A stretch of 35,274 nt of DNA from Desulfobacteraceae bacterium. Its GTDB lineage: Bacteria > Desulfobacterota > Desulfobacteria > Desulfobacterales > Desulfococcaceae. Where the stretch lies: NCBI GenBank assembly GCA_011390755.1, contig JAABRU010000064.1:1-35274 (forward strand), read 5' to 3'. The translations under genes were made by a program, and so were the position numbers. Positions 1 to 8,151 of the stretch are shown piece by piece. The notes below the pieces were generated by a model. It was not told where the DNA came from. It searched no databases and worked only from the letters and a program-made list of their open reading frames with translations. The number at the start of each line of letters is the position of its first letter. Position 1 is the stretch's first letter.

Positions 1-139
1 GTATTTCTGCACCGCTGAACATGGGTAAAACGGAGCGTTTTCTGCCGGGCATTCATGCAAAAATACAATTTCTGCACTCCGGGAACCGTTCTGAAACCGG
101 TCGGCGGAAAACTTTTCGATCTACTGACAGTGCGGGAAC

Positions 140-592
140 TTATTTGTTGGGACCGGTATTATCCGGAAAAAAAGCCGAGCGGAACTGCTCCGGAATCCCG
201 GCAACTTTATTTTTTCCGTAATCAAAGAAAACTATGCCGGTTTTTGCACGCGCGACTTCTTTACCTGTCTCCTGACTGCTCAGTTTGTAATAAACATCAA
301 ATCCGTAGGCGTTCGGTTCTCTCACGGCCATTTCCACTGTCAGAATATCTCCGTAAAATCCCTGTGATTTATATACAACCGCTGCATCGGAAATCACCAG
401 ACCGATGCCATCCGTATTCAGTTCCGTAAGACCGTGATGCCGGAAGTACTGCAGTCGGGCCTCATGAATCATGCGGAGAACAGCATCATTTCCCAGATGA
501 TTACCGTAGTTAATATCGTAAATCCGGATAGGCAGTACAAGGGAAAAATAAAAATTGTCGGGTAAATCCAGTCTGATACGGGCCATTGTCAT
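140..592 (-). CDS. Acyl-CoA thioesterase, hotdog fold (4HBT family)
   Basis: The 150-residue product fits a single-domain 4-hydroxybenzoyl-CoA thioesterase-like hotdog protein. Near residue 25 it shows the family signature: an Asp followed by Asn, Gly-Asn-His, and then an alpha-helix ending in an EAR motif (DINYGNHLGNDAVLRMIHEAR region). The Asp is the expected catalytic acid, and the long central helix is followed by beta strands (VEMAVREPNAYGFDVYYKL). It probably hydrolyses an acyl-CoA in the cytoplasm; the substrate cannot be told from sequence. The ATG overlaps the stop codon of the upstream rluD-like gene by 4 bp (ATGA), so the two are probably translationally coupled. The family is clear; the substrate is unknown. 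Confidence 0.85.
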   Translation of the reverse strand: MTMARIRLDLPDNFYFSLVLPIRIYDINYGNHLGNDAVLRMIHEARLQYFRHHGLTELNTDGIGLVISDAAVVYKSQGFYGDILTVEMAVREPNAYGFDVYYKLSSQETGKEVARAKTGIVFFDYGKNKVAGIPEQFRSAFFPDNTGPNK

Positions 593-1533
593 ATCCTTTC
601 TCTCAGCGCGCTGAGCAGTCGGTTCATATCTTCGGGCAGCGGGGAGGCAAAATGCAGTTCCCTGCCGGTTCCCGGATGGACAAAAGAAAGTTCTTTGGCA
701 TGGAGCATCTGCCGTCTGACAGATGTCAGCAGTTTTTTTACATCGGGTATTTTTCCGGCCTTATTTCCGTAAAGGGGATCCCCGACCACGGGATGGCGGA
801 TGGCAGCACAGTGAACCCGTATCTGATGGGTGCGGCCGGTTTTCAGATCTATTTCCAGCAGACTCATTCCTGCAAAACGTTCCTTTGCCTGCCAGCGGGT
901 TTCGGCAGATTTGCCTTTCCTGCTGATAACAGACATTTTTTTCCGATTTGCCGGATGCCTGCCGATGGGCAGTGTAATGATACCCGAATCCGTTTTTACC
1001 CGGCCGTGAACAATCGCCATGTATTTTTTTTTTACAGTCCGCTGATGAAACTGCCCGGAAAGTCCGGCCATGGCATGTGCATTTTTGGCAATCACCAGCA
1101 AACCGGAAGTATCCTGATCCAGACGGTGAACAATTCCGGGACGCATTTCTCCGCCGATGCCTGCAATGTCCGGGCAGTGATGCAAAAGGGCATTGACCAG
1201 TGTACCGCTGTAATGTCCCGGTGCAGGATGTACAACAAGGCCGGGGGGTTTGTCTATGACGGCTATATCTGTATCCTCATACAGCACGGCAAGGGGAATT
1301 TCTTCCGGCTCAAAATCAATGATCTCAGGGGGCGGGATGACAGCACGGATATGTTCGCCTGCCTGTACACGGTATCCCGGCTTTTTCTCTTTTCCGCCGA
1401 CTTTGACATTTCCTTTTCGGATCAGAGCAGTCGCCAGGGAGCGGGAACATTCGGAAATACGGGAAGCAATGAAAAGATCCAGGCGCATACCGTATTCGCT
1501 TTCTTCCACGGATAATATGTGCGCATTATTCAT
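589..1533 (-). CDS. rluD: RluA-family 23S rRNA pseudouridine synthase (RluD-like)
   Basis: The 314-residue product has an N-terminal S4 RNA-binding domain (about residues 15-75, RLDLFIASRI onward) and a pseudouridine synthase domain. The catalytic signature HRLDQDTSGLLVIAK, with the nucleophilic Asp, is at about residues 136-150, and the family motif GRTHQIRVH is near residue 233. Length and layout fit RluD/RluC-type enzymes, which isomerise uridines in 23S rRNA. RluD is the closest by architecture, but paralogues cannot be separated by eye. It lies 47 bp downstream of the carD-like gene and overlaps the following thioesterase gene by 4 bp, so the three may form one transcript. No strong Shine-Dalgarno precedes the chosen ATG. 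Confidence 0.9.
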   Translation of the reverse strand: MNNAHILSVEESEYGMRLDLFIASRISECSRSLATALIRKGNVKVGGKEKKPGYRVQAGEHIRAVIPPPEIIDFEPEEIPLAVLYEDTDIAVIDKPPGLVVHPAPGHYSGTLVNALLHHCPDIAGIGGEMRPGIVHRLDQDTSGLLVIAKNAHAMAGLSGQFHQRTVKKKYMAIVHGRVKTDSGIITLPIGRHPANRKKMSVISRKGKSAETRWQAKERFAGMSLLEIDLKTGRTHQIRVHCAAIRHPVVGDPLYGNKAGKIPDVKKLLTSVRRQMLHAKELSFVHPGTGRELHFASPLPEDMNRLLSALRERI

Positions 1534-1580
1534 TGTGCGGGTATTGACTGGGAATTTTCCTGAATCAGGGGGGATGCTGT

Positions 1581-2117
1581 CTAATCGGAGGCAAACAGGG
1601 ATTCAAGTTCTGAAAGTATACTGTCTTCGTCCATTTCCTTTGCCGTGGATAACTCTTTTACCAGCAGAATCTGGGCTGTATCATAGAGTTTCCGTTCACC
1701 GAAAGATAAATCTTTGTTCATTTTCAGCAAAGAAAGATCTCTGAAAACTTCGGCCACCTCATACAGGGAACCGGTTTTGATCTTGTCCATATATTCTCTG
1801 TAACGGCGGTTCCAGGTCTGATTGTCTATCGGTGTATCCCGTCTTTCACTCATGACGCGGTAGATTTCGGGAATATCTTTCCGGCTGATAATATCCCGCA
1901 GGCCAACGGAGTCCACATTTCCGATGGGAATCATGATGACCATATCGTTTTCAAGGACTTTCATGATATAAAACTCATGGGTTTCTCCGCCGACATCCTT
2001 GCTTTCAATGGCTTCGATCCTGCCCACACCGTGCGCCGGATACACAGCAAGGTCGCCGACTTTGAATACCCGTATTTTTTTTGCTGCCGGTTCTTCTTTC
2101 AGTTTTTTATCATTCAT
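1581..2117 (-). CDS. carD: CarD/CdnL-family RNA polymerase-binding regulator
   Basis: The 178-residue product starts with a short Lys/Glu-rich tail. The CarD_CdnL_TRCF Tudor-like domain follows (about residues 17-75, FKVGDLAVYPAHGVGRIEAIE), and then an all-helical C-terminal DNA-binding domain (about 90-175, including the family-typical RDLSLLK and LSFGERKLYDTAQ stretches). Members bind the RNA polymerase beta subunit and stabilise open promoter complexes, often at rRNA and housekeeping promoters. The frame stays open to a GTG at 2126. I chose the ATG at 2117, which is three codons inside; neither start has a strong ribosome site. hppA lies upstream on the same strand behind a terminator hairpin, so carD probably has its own promoter in 2118-2270. 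Confidence 0.9.
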   Translation of the reverse strand: MNDKKLKEEPAAKKIRVFKVGDLAVYPAHGVGRIEAIESKDVGGETHEFYIMKVLENDMVIMIPIGNVDSVGLRDIISRKDIPEIYRVMSERRDTPIDNQTWNRRYREYMDKIKTGSLYEVAEVFRDLSLLKMNKDLSFGERKLYDTAQILLVKELSTAKEMDEDSILSELESLFASD

Positions 2118-2257
2118 AAATTTCACCGATGTATCTCTTCATTATATTCGATATATTTTCAGAATCTGGAAAATCAGAAATTCCGGGACAGGGCAAATGC
2201 AACGCTGGTATTCATGAAACTTCATATCTTATTAATTCTTTTATACCATAGAATAAT

Positions 2258-2302
2258 AAAACAATCAAATAAAAAAGGATTGGCACATAAGCACCAATCC
2301 TT
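2258..2302 (-). terminator. Intrinsic terminator after hppA
   Basis: A perfect 9-bp stem (AAGGATTGG / CCAATCCTT, 2275-2283 with 2294-2302) encloses a 10-nt loop. Read on the minus strand, the stem is followed by a T-rich run at 2260-2274. It lies about 65 bp past the hppA stop and before carD, so it should end the ispE-to-hppA transcript. T-rich sequence also follows on the plus strand, but no plus-strand gene ends here. Confidence 0.8.
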
Positions 2303-2368
2303 CTATTTTTCTTTTACTGTCCTGACCCGGATTGTTTCCAGTCCGGGCAGGATATTATTGCACAAAAA

Positions 2369-4405
2369 TTACAGCAGGAAGGGAACCATAAGCAGTGCAA
2401 CAACGTTCAGGATTTTGATCATGGGGTTCACAGCAGGACCGGCAGTGTCTTTGTAGGGGTCGCCTACGGTGTCACCGGTAACTGCGGCTTTATGGGCATC
2501 GGAACCTTTGCCGCCCAGATGATCGTCTTCAATGTATTTTTTGGCATTGTCCCATGCGGCACCACCGGTGGTCATGGAAATCGCTACAAATACACCGGTA
2601 ACAATGGAACCGATGAGCAGACCGCCCAGGGCAACTTTGCCCAGCAGCAGACCGACCAGAACCGGAACAACAACCGGCAGCAGCGCGGGAACGATCATTT
2701 CTTTCAGTGCGAACTTGGTGACGATGTCAACACATGCGCCGTAATCGGGTTTTCCGGTGCCTTCCATAATGCCCGGAATTTCACGGAACTGACGACGGAC
2801 TTCATCAACAACCGCGCCACCTGCATTTCCAACGGCTTTCATGGCAATGGAAGCAAACAGATAGGGCAGCAGACCGCCGATGAACAGACCGATAATAACA
2901 TTTACATCACTCAGGTCAAACTTGATGGCTTTTTCCGCACCGTGCAGAGTGAATTCCTGTACATAGCAGGCAAACAGAACCAGAGCGGCCAGACCCGCGG
3001 AACCGATGGCATACCCTTTGGTAACGGCTTTGGTGGTGTTTCCCACAGCATCCAGCGGATCAGTAACCGCGCGGACAGAATCTTCCATCCCCGCCATTTC
3101 GGCAATACCACCGGCATTGTCGGTAATGGGGCCGTAAGCGTCAATGGCAATCACCATACCGGTCATGGAAAGCATGGACATGGCTGCGGTTGCAATTCCG
3201 TACAGACCGGCACAGGCATGGGCAATATAGATACTCAGACAGATGGCCAGAACCGGCGCTGCGGTTGACTGCATGGAAACGGCCAGACCCGCGATGATAT
3301 TGGTTCCGTGACCCGTGGTGGAAGCTTCGGCAACGGATTTGACCGGGCCGTAGATACCGGTATAGTATTCCGTGATGATAACGATGGCAACTGTCAGAAC
3401 CAGACCCACCAGTGAGGAATAGTAAAGGTTCATTGAACTGATATCACCCAGACCTTTGGGCAGTGCCAGGTTGAAAATATAGTAAAAGGAAATGGCTGCC
3501 AGGATGGCTGCGCCGAACTGACCTTTGTACAGTGCGCCCATGATGTATTCACTTTTGCCCAGACGGACAAAGTAAACAGCGATGATGGAGCAGATGATGG
3601 AGGCTGCGCCCAGCAGAAGCGGAAGTTCGGTAGCGATCAGCAGTTCCGGGAAAAGAAGATTTCCCAGCAGCATGGCGGCCACAGCCGTAACCGCATAGGT
3701 TTCAAACAGGTCGGCTGCCATACCGGCACAGTCACCCACGTTGTCACCCACGTTGTCGGCAATAACAGCCGGGTTTCTCGGATCATCTTCCGGAATACCG
3801 GCTTCCACCTTACCCACCAGGTCAGCACCGACATCCGCACCTTTGGTGAAGATACCGCCGCCCAGACGGGCAAAAATGGAGATCAGACTTCCACCGAAAC
3901 CCAGAGCAACCAGTGCGATAACGGCCTGTCTGGTTTCTGTTCCGCCCAGGGTCAGGATGGTATAGTAACCGGCTACGGATGTCAGGGCCAGACCGGCAAC
4001 GATCATACCGGTAACAGAACCGCCTTTGAAAGCCATGTTCAGGGCTTTGCTCAGACCGCCTCTGGCAGCTTCGGCAGTTCTGACATTGGCCAGAACCGAT
4101 ACGCGCATTCCCACATAACCGGCTACAAAGGAAGCAACCGCACCGACCAGAAAACCGATTGCGGTTTTTGAACCCAGTGTCATGTAAATAATGACGAAAA
4201 TAATACCACCGGCAATGGACATGCTTTTGAGCTGACGGTTCAGATATGCGATGGCACCTTCTTTGATAGCGTCAGCTATATTCGTCATCTTTTCATTTCC
4301 GGCCGGGGCGCCTTTGATAATTCCTGCAATAATGATTGCAAAAAGAACTCCTGCAACACCTACCAGAGTACACAGCATGGGCAGATTTTTCAATACGAAT
4401 TCCAT
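2369..4405 (-). CDS. hppA: Membrane-bound pyrophosphatase, K+-independent H+-pump type
   Basis: The 678-residue integral membrane protein is very hydrophobic throughout; the family has about 16 membrane helices. The PPi/Mg2+-binding motifs are present: [13 protein letters not shown] followed by [21 protein letters not shown] (about residues 190-230), and the late DNAKKYIE / [15 protein letters not shown] block (about 620-660). The region [10 protein letters not shown] carries Lys at the position that in this family separates K+-independent H+ pumps (Lys) from K+-dependent enzymes (Ala). That predicts a K+-independent, H+-translocating enzyme; this is inference from the motif. It couples PPi hydrolysis to ion pumping across the cytoplasmic membrane. 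Its ATG lies 2 bp after the pth stop, and its ribosome site GGAGG lies inside the pth 3' end. Confidence 0.97.
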   Translation of the reverse strand: MEFVLKNLPMLCTLVGVAGVLFAIIIAGIIKGAPAGNEKMTNIADAIKEGAIAYLNRQLKSMSIAGGIIFVIIYMTLGSKTAIGFLVGAVASFVAGYVGMRVSVLANVRTAEAARGGLSKALNMAFKGGSVTGMIVAGLALTSVAGYYTILTLGGTETRQAVIALVALGFGGSLISIFARLGGGIFTKGADVGADLVGKVEAGIPEDDPRNPAVIADNVGDNVGDCAGMAADLFETYAVTAVAAMLLGNLLFPELLIATELPLLLGAASIICSIIAVYFVRLGKSEYIMGALYKGQFGAAILAAISFYYIFNLALPKGLGDISSMNLYYSSLVGLVLTVAIVIITEYYTGIYGPVKSVAEASTTGHGTNIIAGLAVSMQSTAAPVLAICLSIYIAHACAGLYGIATAAMSMLSMTGMVIAIDAYGPITDNAGGIAEMAGMEDSVRAVTDPLDAVGNTTKAVTKGYAIGSAGLAALVLFACYVQEFTLHGAEKAIKFDLSDVNVIIGLFIGGLLPYLFASIAMKAVGNAGGAVVDEVRRQFREIPGIMEGTGKPDYGACVDIVTKFALKEMIVPALLPVVVPVLVGLLLGKVALGGLLIGSIVTGVFVAISMTTGGAAWDNAKKYIEDDHLGGKGSDAHKAAVTGDTVGDPYKDTAGPAVNPMIKILNVVALLMVPFLL

Positions 4406-4407
4406 GT

Positions 4408-5016
4408 TTACTTTTTCCCTCCGTTTTGCAAAACAATTAATGATTTGCGGTTAAATGCATTCATACCTTCCTTTGTTCCTTTACAAAGGACTGTTACCAG
4501 AGCCTCCCTTCCCCTTTTTATGAACTCATCCAGATGTCCGGATTCTTCCTGCCGGAACTTTCCCAGCACATAATCCGTCACACTGATGCAGGGGTCAGGA
4601 TGCCCGATGCCCATTCGGATGCGCACAAAATCGCCTCCTCCCAGGGCATCCATTAAGGATTTGATTCCTTTATGTCCTCCGCTACCTCCTTTCTCTTTAA
4701 TTTTGATTCGTCCGAACTCCAAATCCATGTCATCATGGATTACCACAATATTGCTTTCCGTCAACCTGTACCAGGTTATAAGCTCCGAAACCGGAGGACC
4801 GCTCCGGTTCATAAAATTTTGCGGCTTGAGCAGAAACACATCCTGTGCTTCCACCCTGCCCCGTCCGTATACCGTGCCGAATTTTTCTTTTGTCAGCGGA
4901 ATGGTATATTGCCGGGACAGATCGTCCAGGACCGTAAATCCGATATTGTGCCTGGTATTTTCATATTTTTTCCCCGGATTCCCCAGACCCGCAACCACAG
5001 AGATCGTATTCTGCAT
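4408..5016 (-). CDS. pth: Peptidyl-tRNA hydrolase
   Basis: The 202-residue product matches the bacterial Pth1 family. It has the N-terminal [18 protein letters not shown] block with the catalytic His (about residue 24), [10 protein letters not shown] (about 65-75) with the substrate-binding Asn, HDDMDLEFG (about 94-102) with the catalytic Asp, and the [11 protein letters not shown] block (about 110-121). It releases peptidyl-tRNA that has dropped off the ribosome, recycling tRNA in the cytoplasm. It starts 6 bp after the rplY/ctc stop and nearly abuts hppA. The rplY-pth pairing is common in bacteria and places the gene in a translation-related operon. Confidence 0.97.
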   Translation of the reverse strand: MQNTISVVAGLGNPGKKYENTRHNIGFTVLDDLSRQYTIPLTKEKFGTVYGRGRVEAQDVFLLKPQNFMNRSGPPVSELITWYRLTESNIVVIHDDMDLEFGRIKIKEKGGSGGHKGIKSLMDALGGGDFVRIRMGIGHPDPCISVTDYVLGKFRQEESGHLDEFIKRGREALVTVLCKGTKEGMNAFNRKSLIVLQNGGKK

Positions 5017-5022
5017 GGCCGG

Positions 5023-5652
5023 TTATTCTTCGGTTTCCCCGGTTTCGCTTTCTTCGGTTTCCTCTTCGCCCTCTGCTTCCTCCCCGTCCTCTTTTCCTTT
5101 TGCACCCAGAAGCGTAAGAACTGTAAAATTCACGTCTGCGGGAAATTCAAGATTTTCCATTGTTATCTCTTTGATATGAATGGATTCCCCCATATTCAGT
5201 TCCGATACATCCAGTACAACTGCTTCCGGGATATCTTTGGGATAACAGATCACCTCCAGGGTGTGGCGGATAATCTGCAGCATACCGCCCATTTCAACCC
5301 CGACGGCTTTTCCTGTGGTTCTTACCGGAACCCTGATGCGGATTTTCTGATCCATGGGCACCTGATAAAAATCCGCATGGATATATTTCCGGCTGACAGG
5401 ATGGGCCTGCAGCTCTTTGAGCATGACAATCTGTCTGTCTCCGGCTTCGCCGACCAGAAGATCAAAGAGCTGGCGTCCGGCCTTTCTTTCTTTCACAACG
5501 TTCTCCATATCTTTCTTGTTTACAGAAAGCATGGCGGGGGTTATTCCCGGTCCGTAAAGAACTGCGGGTATTTTTCCTTCCCTCCGCAGTGCCCGCGCCG
5601 GGCTGTTCCCTTTTGTTGTTCTGATATCAGCGTGTAATTCAAATCGTTCCAA
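5023..5652 (-). CDS. rplY: 50S ribosomal protein L25, long Ctc/TL5 form
   Basis: The product is about 209 residues. The N-terminal L25 5S rRNA-binding domain (about residues 1-90; GNSPARALRREGKIPAVLYGP) is followed by the TL5/Ctc C-terminal beta domain (about 95-180; NLEFPADVNFTVLTL) and a strongly acidic Glu-rich tail. L25/Ctc binds 5S rRNA in the large subunit. Start choice: the frame is open to a TTG at 5670, but a strong AAGGAGG site lies just inside that codon and cannot serve it. The same site sits 8-9 nt before a second in-frame TTG at 5652, giving a protein that starts at (M)ERFELHADIRT, so I prefer 5652. It lies between prs and pth. Confidence 0.93.
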   Translation of the reverse strand: MERFELHADIRTTKGNSPARALRREGKIPAVLYGPGITPAMLSVNKKDMENVVKERKAGRQLFDLLVGEAGDRQIVMLKELQAHPVSRKYIHADFYQVPMDQKIRIRVPVRTTGKAVGVEMGGMLQIIRHTLEVICYPKDIPEAVVLDVSELNMGESIHIKEITMENLEFPADVNFTVLTLLGAKGKEDGEEAEGEEETEESETGETEE

Positions 5653-5705
5653 AAATGATTCCTCCTTCAAATCTGCAGACGGCAGATAAGATGCCGCGGC
5701 ATTTT

Positions 5706-6644
5706 TTATACAAAAAGTGAGGTGACAGAGTCACCTTTGTGGCTTCGGATAATGGCTTCCCCGAAAAGTCTGGATATGGTCAGCATTTTGATTTTTCCGC
5801 AATTCCGGGAACCTTCTCTTAAAGGGATGGTGTCTGTTGCGACAACAGATTTCAGTTCGGAATCACAGATACGGTCAATGGCGGGTCCGGAAAGAACCGC
5901 GTGGGTGCAGCATGCATGAACCTCCCTGGCTCCGTTGCGCATCAGGGCACCCGCGGCTTCCGTCAGCGTCCCCGCTGTGTCCACCATATCATCCAGAATG
6001 ATGGCGGTTTTATCTTTCACATTCCCGATAACCGCCATGGCCTTGGCTTCATTGGGAACCTCGCGCCGCTTATCAATAATCGCCAGACCGGCCGCCAGAC
6101 GCTTGGCAAAGGCCCGTGCCCGTTCCACGCCTCCGGCATCAGGAGATACTACGATAACGTCTTCCTGAAAACTGTCTTTGAGATAATCCAGCAGCACCGG
6201 TGTACCGAAAAGGTTGTCAACAGGAATATTAAAAAATCCCTGGATCTGCCCGGCATGCAAATCCATGGTAATCACTCTGTCCGCACCGGCAGCAGTCAGC
6301 ATATCGGCGACCAGCCGCGCACTGATGGGCACTCTCGGTTCCACTTTTTTGTCCTGGCGGGCATAACCGTAATAAGGCATAACGGCTGTAATCCGGCTTG
6401 CAGAGGCACGTTTGCAGGCATCCAGCATTAAAAGCAGTTCGACAAGATTGTCATTCACCGGTGAGCAGGTGGGCTGAATCACAAAAACATCCCTGGCCCG
6501 GATATTCTCCTGTATTTCAATCTGAATTTCACCGTCACTGAAACGTTTGACCTTTGCACCCCCCAAAGGCATATCCAGATAATCACATATCTTTTTTGCC
6601 AGATTCGGATGCGCGTTGCCTGTAAAAACTGTAATATCTTTCAT
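5706..6644 (-). CDS. prs: Ribose-phosphate pyrophosphokinase (PRPP synthetase)
   Basis: The 312-residue product is a class I PRPP synthetase that makes PRPP from ribose 5-phosphate and ATP for nucleotide, His, Trp and NAD synthesis. Visible motifs are [24 protein letters not shown] (ATP-binding part), the pyrophosphate-loop region [11 protein letters not shown] (about residues 130-140), the flexible-loop [10 protein letters not shown], and the ribose-phosphate-binding [10 protein letters not shown] (about 221-230). The open frame runs back through the tRNA-Gln gene to 6761, but the conserved N-terminus [13 protein letters not shown] starts at the ATG at 6644, so translation across the tRNA is not real. 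The ribosome site is weak (GGGGAAC upstream). It follows ispE and tRNA-Gln and precedes rplY and pth. Confidence 0.96.
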   Translation of the reverse strand: MKDITVFTGNAHPNLAKKICDYLDMPLGGAKVKRFSDGEIQIEIQENIRARDVFVIQPTCSPVNDNLVELLLMLDACKRASASRITAVMPYYGYARQDKKVEPRVPISARLVADMLTAAGADRVITMDLHAGQIQGFFNIPVDNLFGTPVLLDYLKDSFQEDVIVVSPDAGGVERARAFAKRLAAGLAIIDKRREVPNEAKAMAVIGNVKDKTAIILDDMVDTAGTLTEAAGALMRNGAREVHACCTHAVLSGPAIDRICDSELKSVVATDTIPLREGSRNCGKIKMLTISRLFGEAIIRSHKGDSVTSLFV

Positions 6645-6676
6645 TCTTAAAATATGTTCCCCGTTATACAGATAGA

Positions 6677-6751
6677 TGGCTGGGGCGGGAGGATTCGAAC
6701 CTCCGGATGCAGGAACCAAAATCCTGTGTCTTACCGCTTGACGACACCCCA
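6677..6751 (-). tRNA. tRNA-Gln (anticodon TTG)
   Basis: A full 75-nt cloverleaf is visible on the minus strand. The acceptor stem TGGGGTG pairs with CGCCCCA (one G-U). The D arm contains CAAGCGGTAAG. The anticodon arm is CAGGA / TTTTGGT loop / TCCTG, with anticodon TTG in the loop centre. The T arm is CGGAGGTTCGAATCCTCCC. Discriminator G and an encoded CCA end follow. It sits between ispE (22 bp upstream) and prs (32 bp downstream) and is probably processed from a common transcript. Confidence 0.97.
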
Positions 6752-6773
6752 TTGTAAACAAAAAACAGCAGTA

Positions 6774-7658
6774 TCAGATAAGCAGTTCCGCCAGATACGG
6801 CCTGTATGCATGTCTTTTTTTATAAAAATAATCGTATGCGGTACGGGCCTTTCCGCTTTTCCGGAAAAGGCCGAAAACGGTCGGCCCGCTTCCCGACATC
6901 AGTGCCCCGTCCGCACCGAGTCCTTTCAGGGTCTCTTTTGCCTCATGAATGACAGGATAATCTGCCGCGGTAACCGTTTCCAGATCGTTATGCATATACG
7001 GCAGTACATCGCAGATGTATTCTTTAAAGAGGGTATCATTAATTATTTTTTGCCCTTTTGTCAATCCCAAATTCAGATTTTTATACACATATGCTGTGGA
7101 AACCGCAAAATCAAAAGAAATGAGCAGCACAGAAAAAAAAGGCAGATTATCCAGAATTTCAAGTTCCTCTCCGATTCCCCGTGCAAGAGCCGGACGCTGC
7201 CGGAGAAAAAAAGGCACATCCGCGCCCAGGTGCAGCGCCATTTCCGAAAGTTCGGCAGGGGAAAAGGGCATACGGTAATAACGGTTCAGTCCAAGAAGAA
7301 CCCCTGCCGCATTGCTGCTGCCGCCGCCCAGCCCGGCGGCGACAGGAATTTTTTTCTGAATACGGATATGCACTCCCGCTGGCAGTTTTGCCCGCTGAAA
7401 AAAAAGCTCCGCGGCATGCCAGGCAATATTGCCGCTGTCTTCGGGAACCTCCGGATGACTGCATTCAACACGGATTCCGGATTTACCGAATTGCAGAAAC
7501 AGGGTATCACACAGTGACACCGGGCACATGAGTGTCAGCAGTTCGTGATAAGCGTCGGGCCGTTTTCCCGTGACATAAAGAAAAAGGTTGATTTTTGCCG
7601 GACAGGGGATGCCCGGAAAAATTTTTCTTTCTTCTGTGATTTTCGGTATTTCTGCCAT
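6774..7658 (-). CDS. ispE: 4-diphosphocytidyl-2-C-methyl-D-erythritol kinase
   Basis: The 294-residue GHMP-family kinase phosphorylates CDP-methylerythritol in the MEP pathway to isoprenoids. The N-terminal PAKINLFLYVTGKRPDAYHEL block (about residues 20-40) holds the Lys and His that characterise IspE. The GHMP ATP-binding loop PVAAGLGGGSSNAAGVLLGLN is at about 107-127, and the C-terminal GHMP motif MSGSGPTVFGLF is at about 258-269. Length is typical. The ribosome site before ATG 7658 is weak. It is the first gene of the ispE, tRNA-Gln, prs, rplY, pth, hppA series, which recurs in many former deltaproteobacteria. Confidence 0.96.
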   Translation of the reverse strand: MAEIPKITEERKIFPGIPCPAKINLFLYVTGKRPDAYHELLTLMCPVSLCDTLFLQFGKSGIRVECSHPEVPEDSGNIAWHAAELFFQRAKLPAGVHIRIQKKIPVAAGLGGGSSNAAGVLLGLNRYYRMPFSPAELSEMALHLGADVPFFLRQRPALARGIGEELEILDNLPFFSVLLISFDFAVSTAYVYKNLNLGLTKGQKIINDTLFKEYICDVLPYMHNDLETVTAADYPVIHEAKETLKGLGADGALMSGSGPTVFGLFRKSGKARTAYDYFYKKRHAYRPYLAELLI

Positions 7659-7689
7659 TTATTTTAATCCGGCTCAGCAGTCAGTTTGG

Positions 7690-7950
7690 TAGCGGATCAC
7701 ATCCGCTGACAAATGGGATTTCCCATTGTAAGGGCATACTGCACAGGCCCCTCAGGGGGTGTCCGGGAGCCTGCGCAATACGCCCGTACAGAAAAATAAC
7801 GGGTGGTGGGTCAAATCCGTTGATCCGGATATTCCCCTCCCCCGGCGGGAGGGGGAAATAAGGGATGTTTACACCCTCCCCCTGCCCCTCCCTCAGGGGA
7901 GGGGAGTCTTTTTCAACGGATTTGACCCTCTGCCAAATAACGGAATTGCC
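7690..7950. repeat. Inverted-repeat element in the ispE-degP spacer
   Basis: The spacer between ispE and the protease holds no supported gene. A perfect 16-bp inverted repeat (GGGTCAAATCCGTTGA at 7808-7823 and its complement at 7913-7928) brackets two GC-rich hairpin-like cores at 7837-7858 and 7870-7905. A short hairpin GCGGAT-CAC-ATCCGC lies at 7690-7704. The stretch GTTTACACCCTCC to GAGTCTT (7867-7910) recurs almost exactly at 21449-21493, and the terminal sequence recurs around 12226-12322. This looks like a dispersed non-coding repeat family. Confidence 0.65.
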
Positions 7951-8046
7951 CCCACTGCCCATAATTTCCGATTAAAGCCCCTTTGTAAAGAGGTATTCTG
8001 TTGTTTCAGTCAGTTACAGTAAAAATATGATGCATGGCAATCGGGG

Positions 8047-8145
8047 CTGCCACCTGAAAACATCCGCTGCTGATTTTCCGTTCCGCCAACTTTCGGGTAT
8101 CCTGTAACTGCCTGGTTTTTCAGATGCCTGCCCGGCAGGTGGCAG
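8047..8145. repeat. Inverted repeat downstream of degP
   Basis: CTGCCACCTG at 8047-8056 is exactly inverted as CAGGTGGCAG at 8136-8145, and imperfect complementarity continues inward (CTGAAAAC against GTTTTTCAG). It lies just past the stop of the protease gene and may fold in its 3' untranslated RNA. No T-run follows, so it is not called a terminator. Confidence 0.45.
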
Positions 8146-8151
8146 TCTGGG

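Noticed and set aside
1..139. Possible start of another minus-strand gene at ATG 56 running off the window
   Set aside because: No Shine-Dalgarno and only about 18 codons visible; cannot be supported.
6645..6761. N-terminal extension of Prs through the tRNA-Gln gene
   Set aside because: It translates a complete tRNA; the conserved Prs N-terminus starts at 6644.
7681..7962. A 93-codon minus-strand frame between ispE and degP
   Set aside because: It is composed of inverted and dispersed GC-rich repeats; its translation (PPLREGQGEGV type) is typical of such non-coding repeats.
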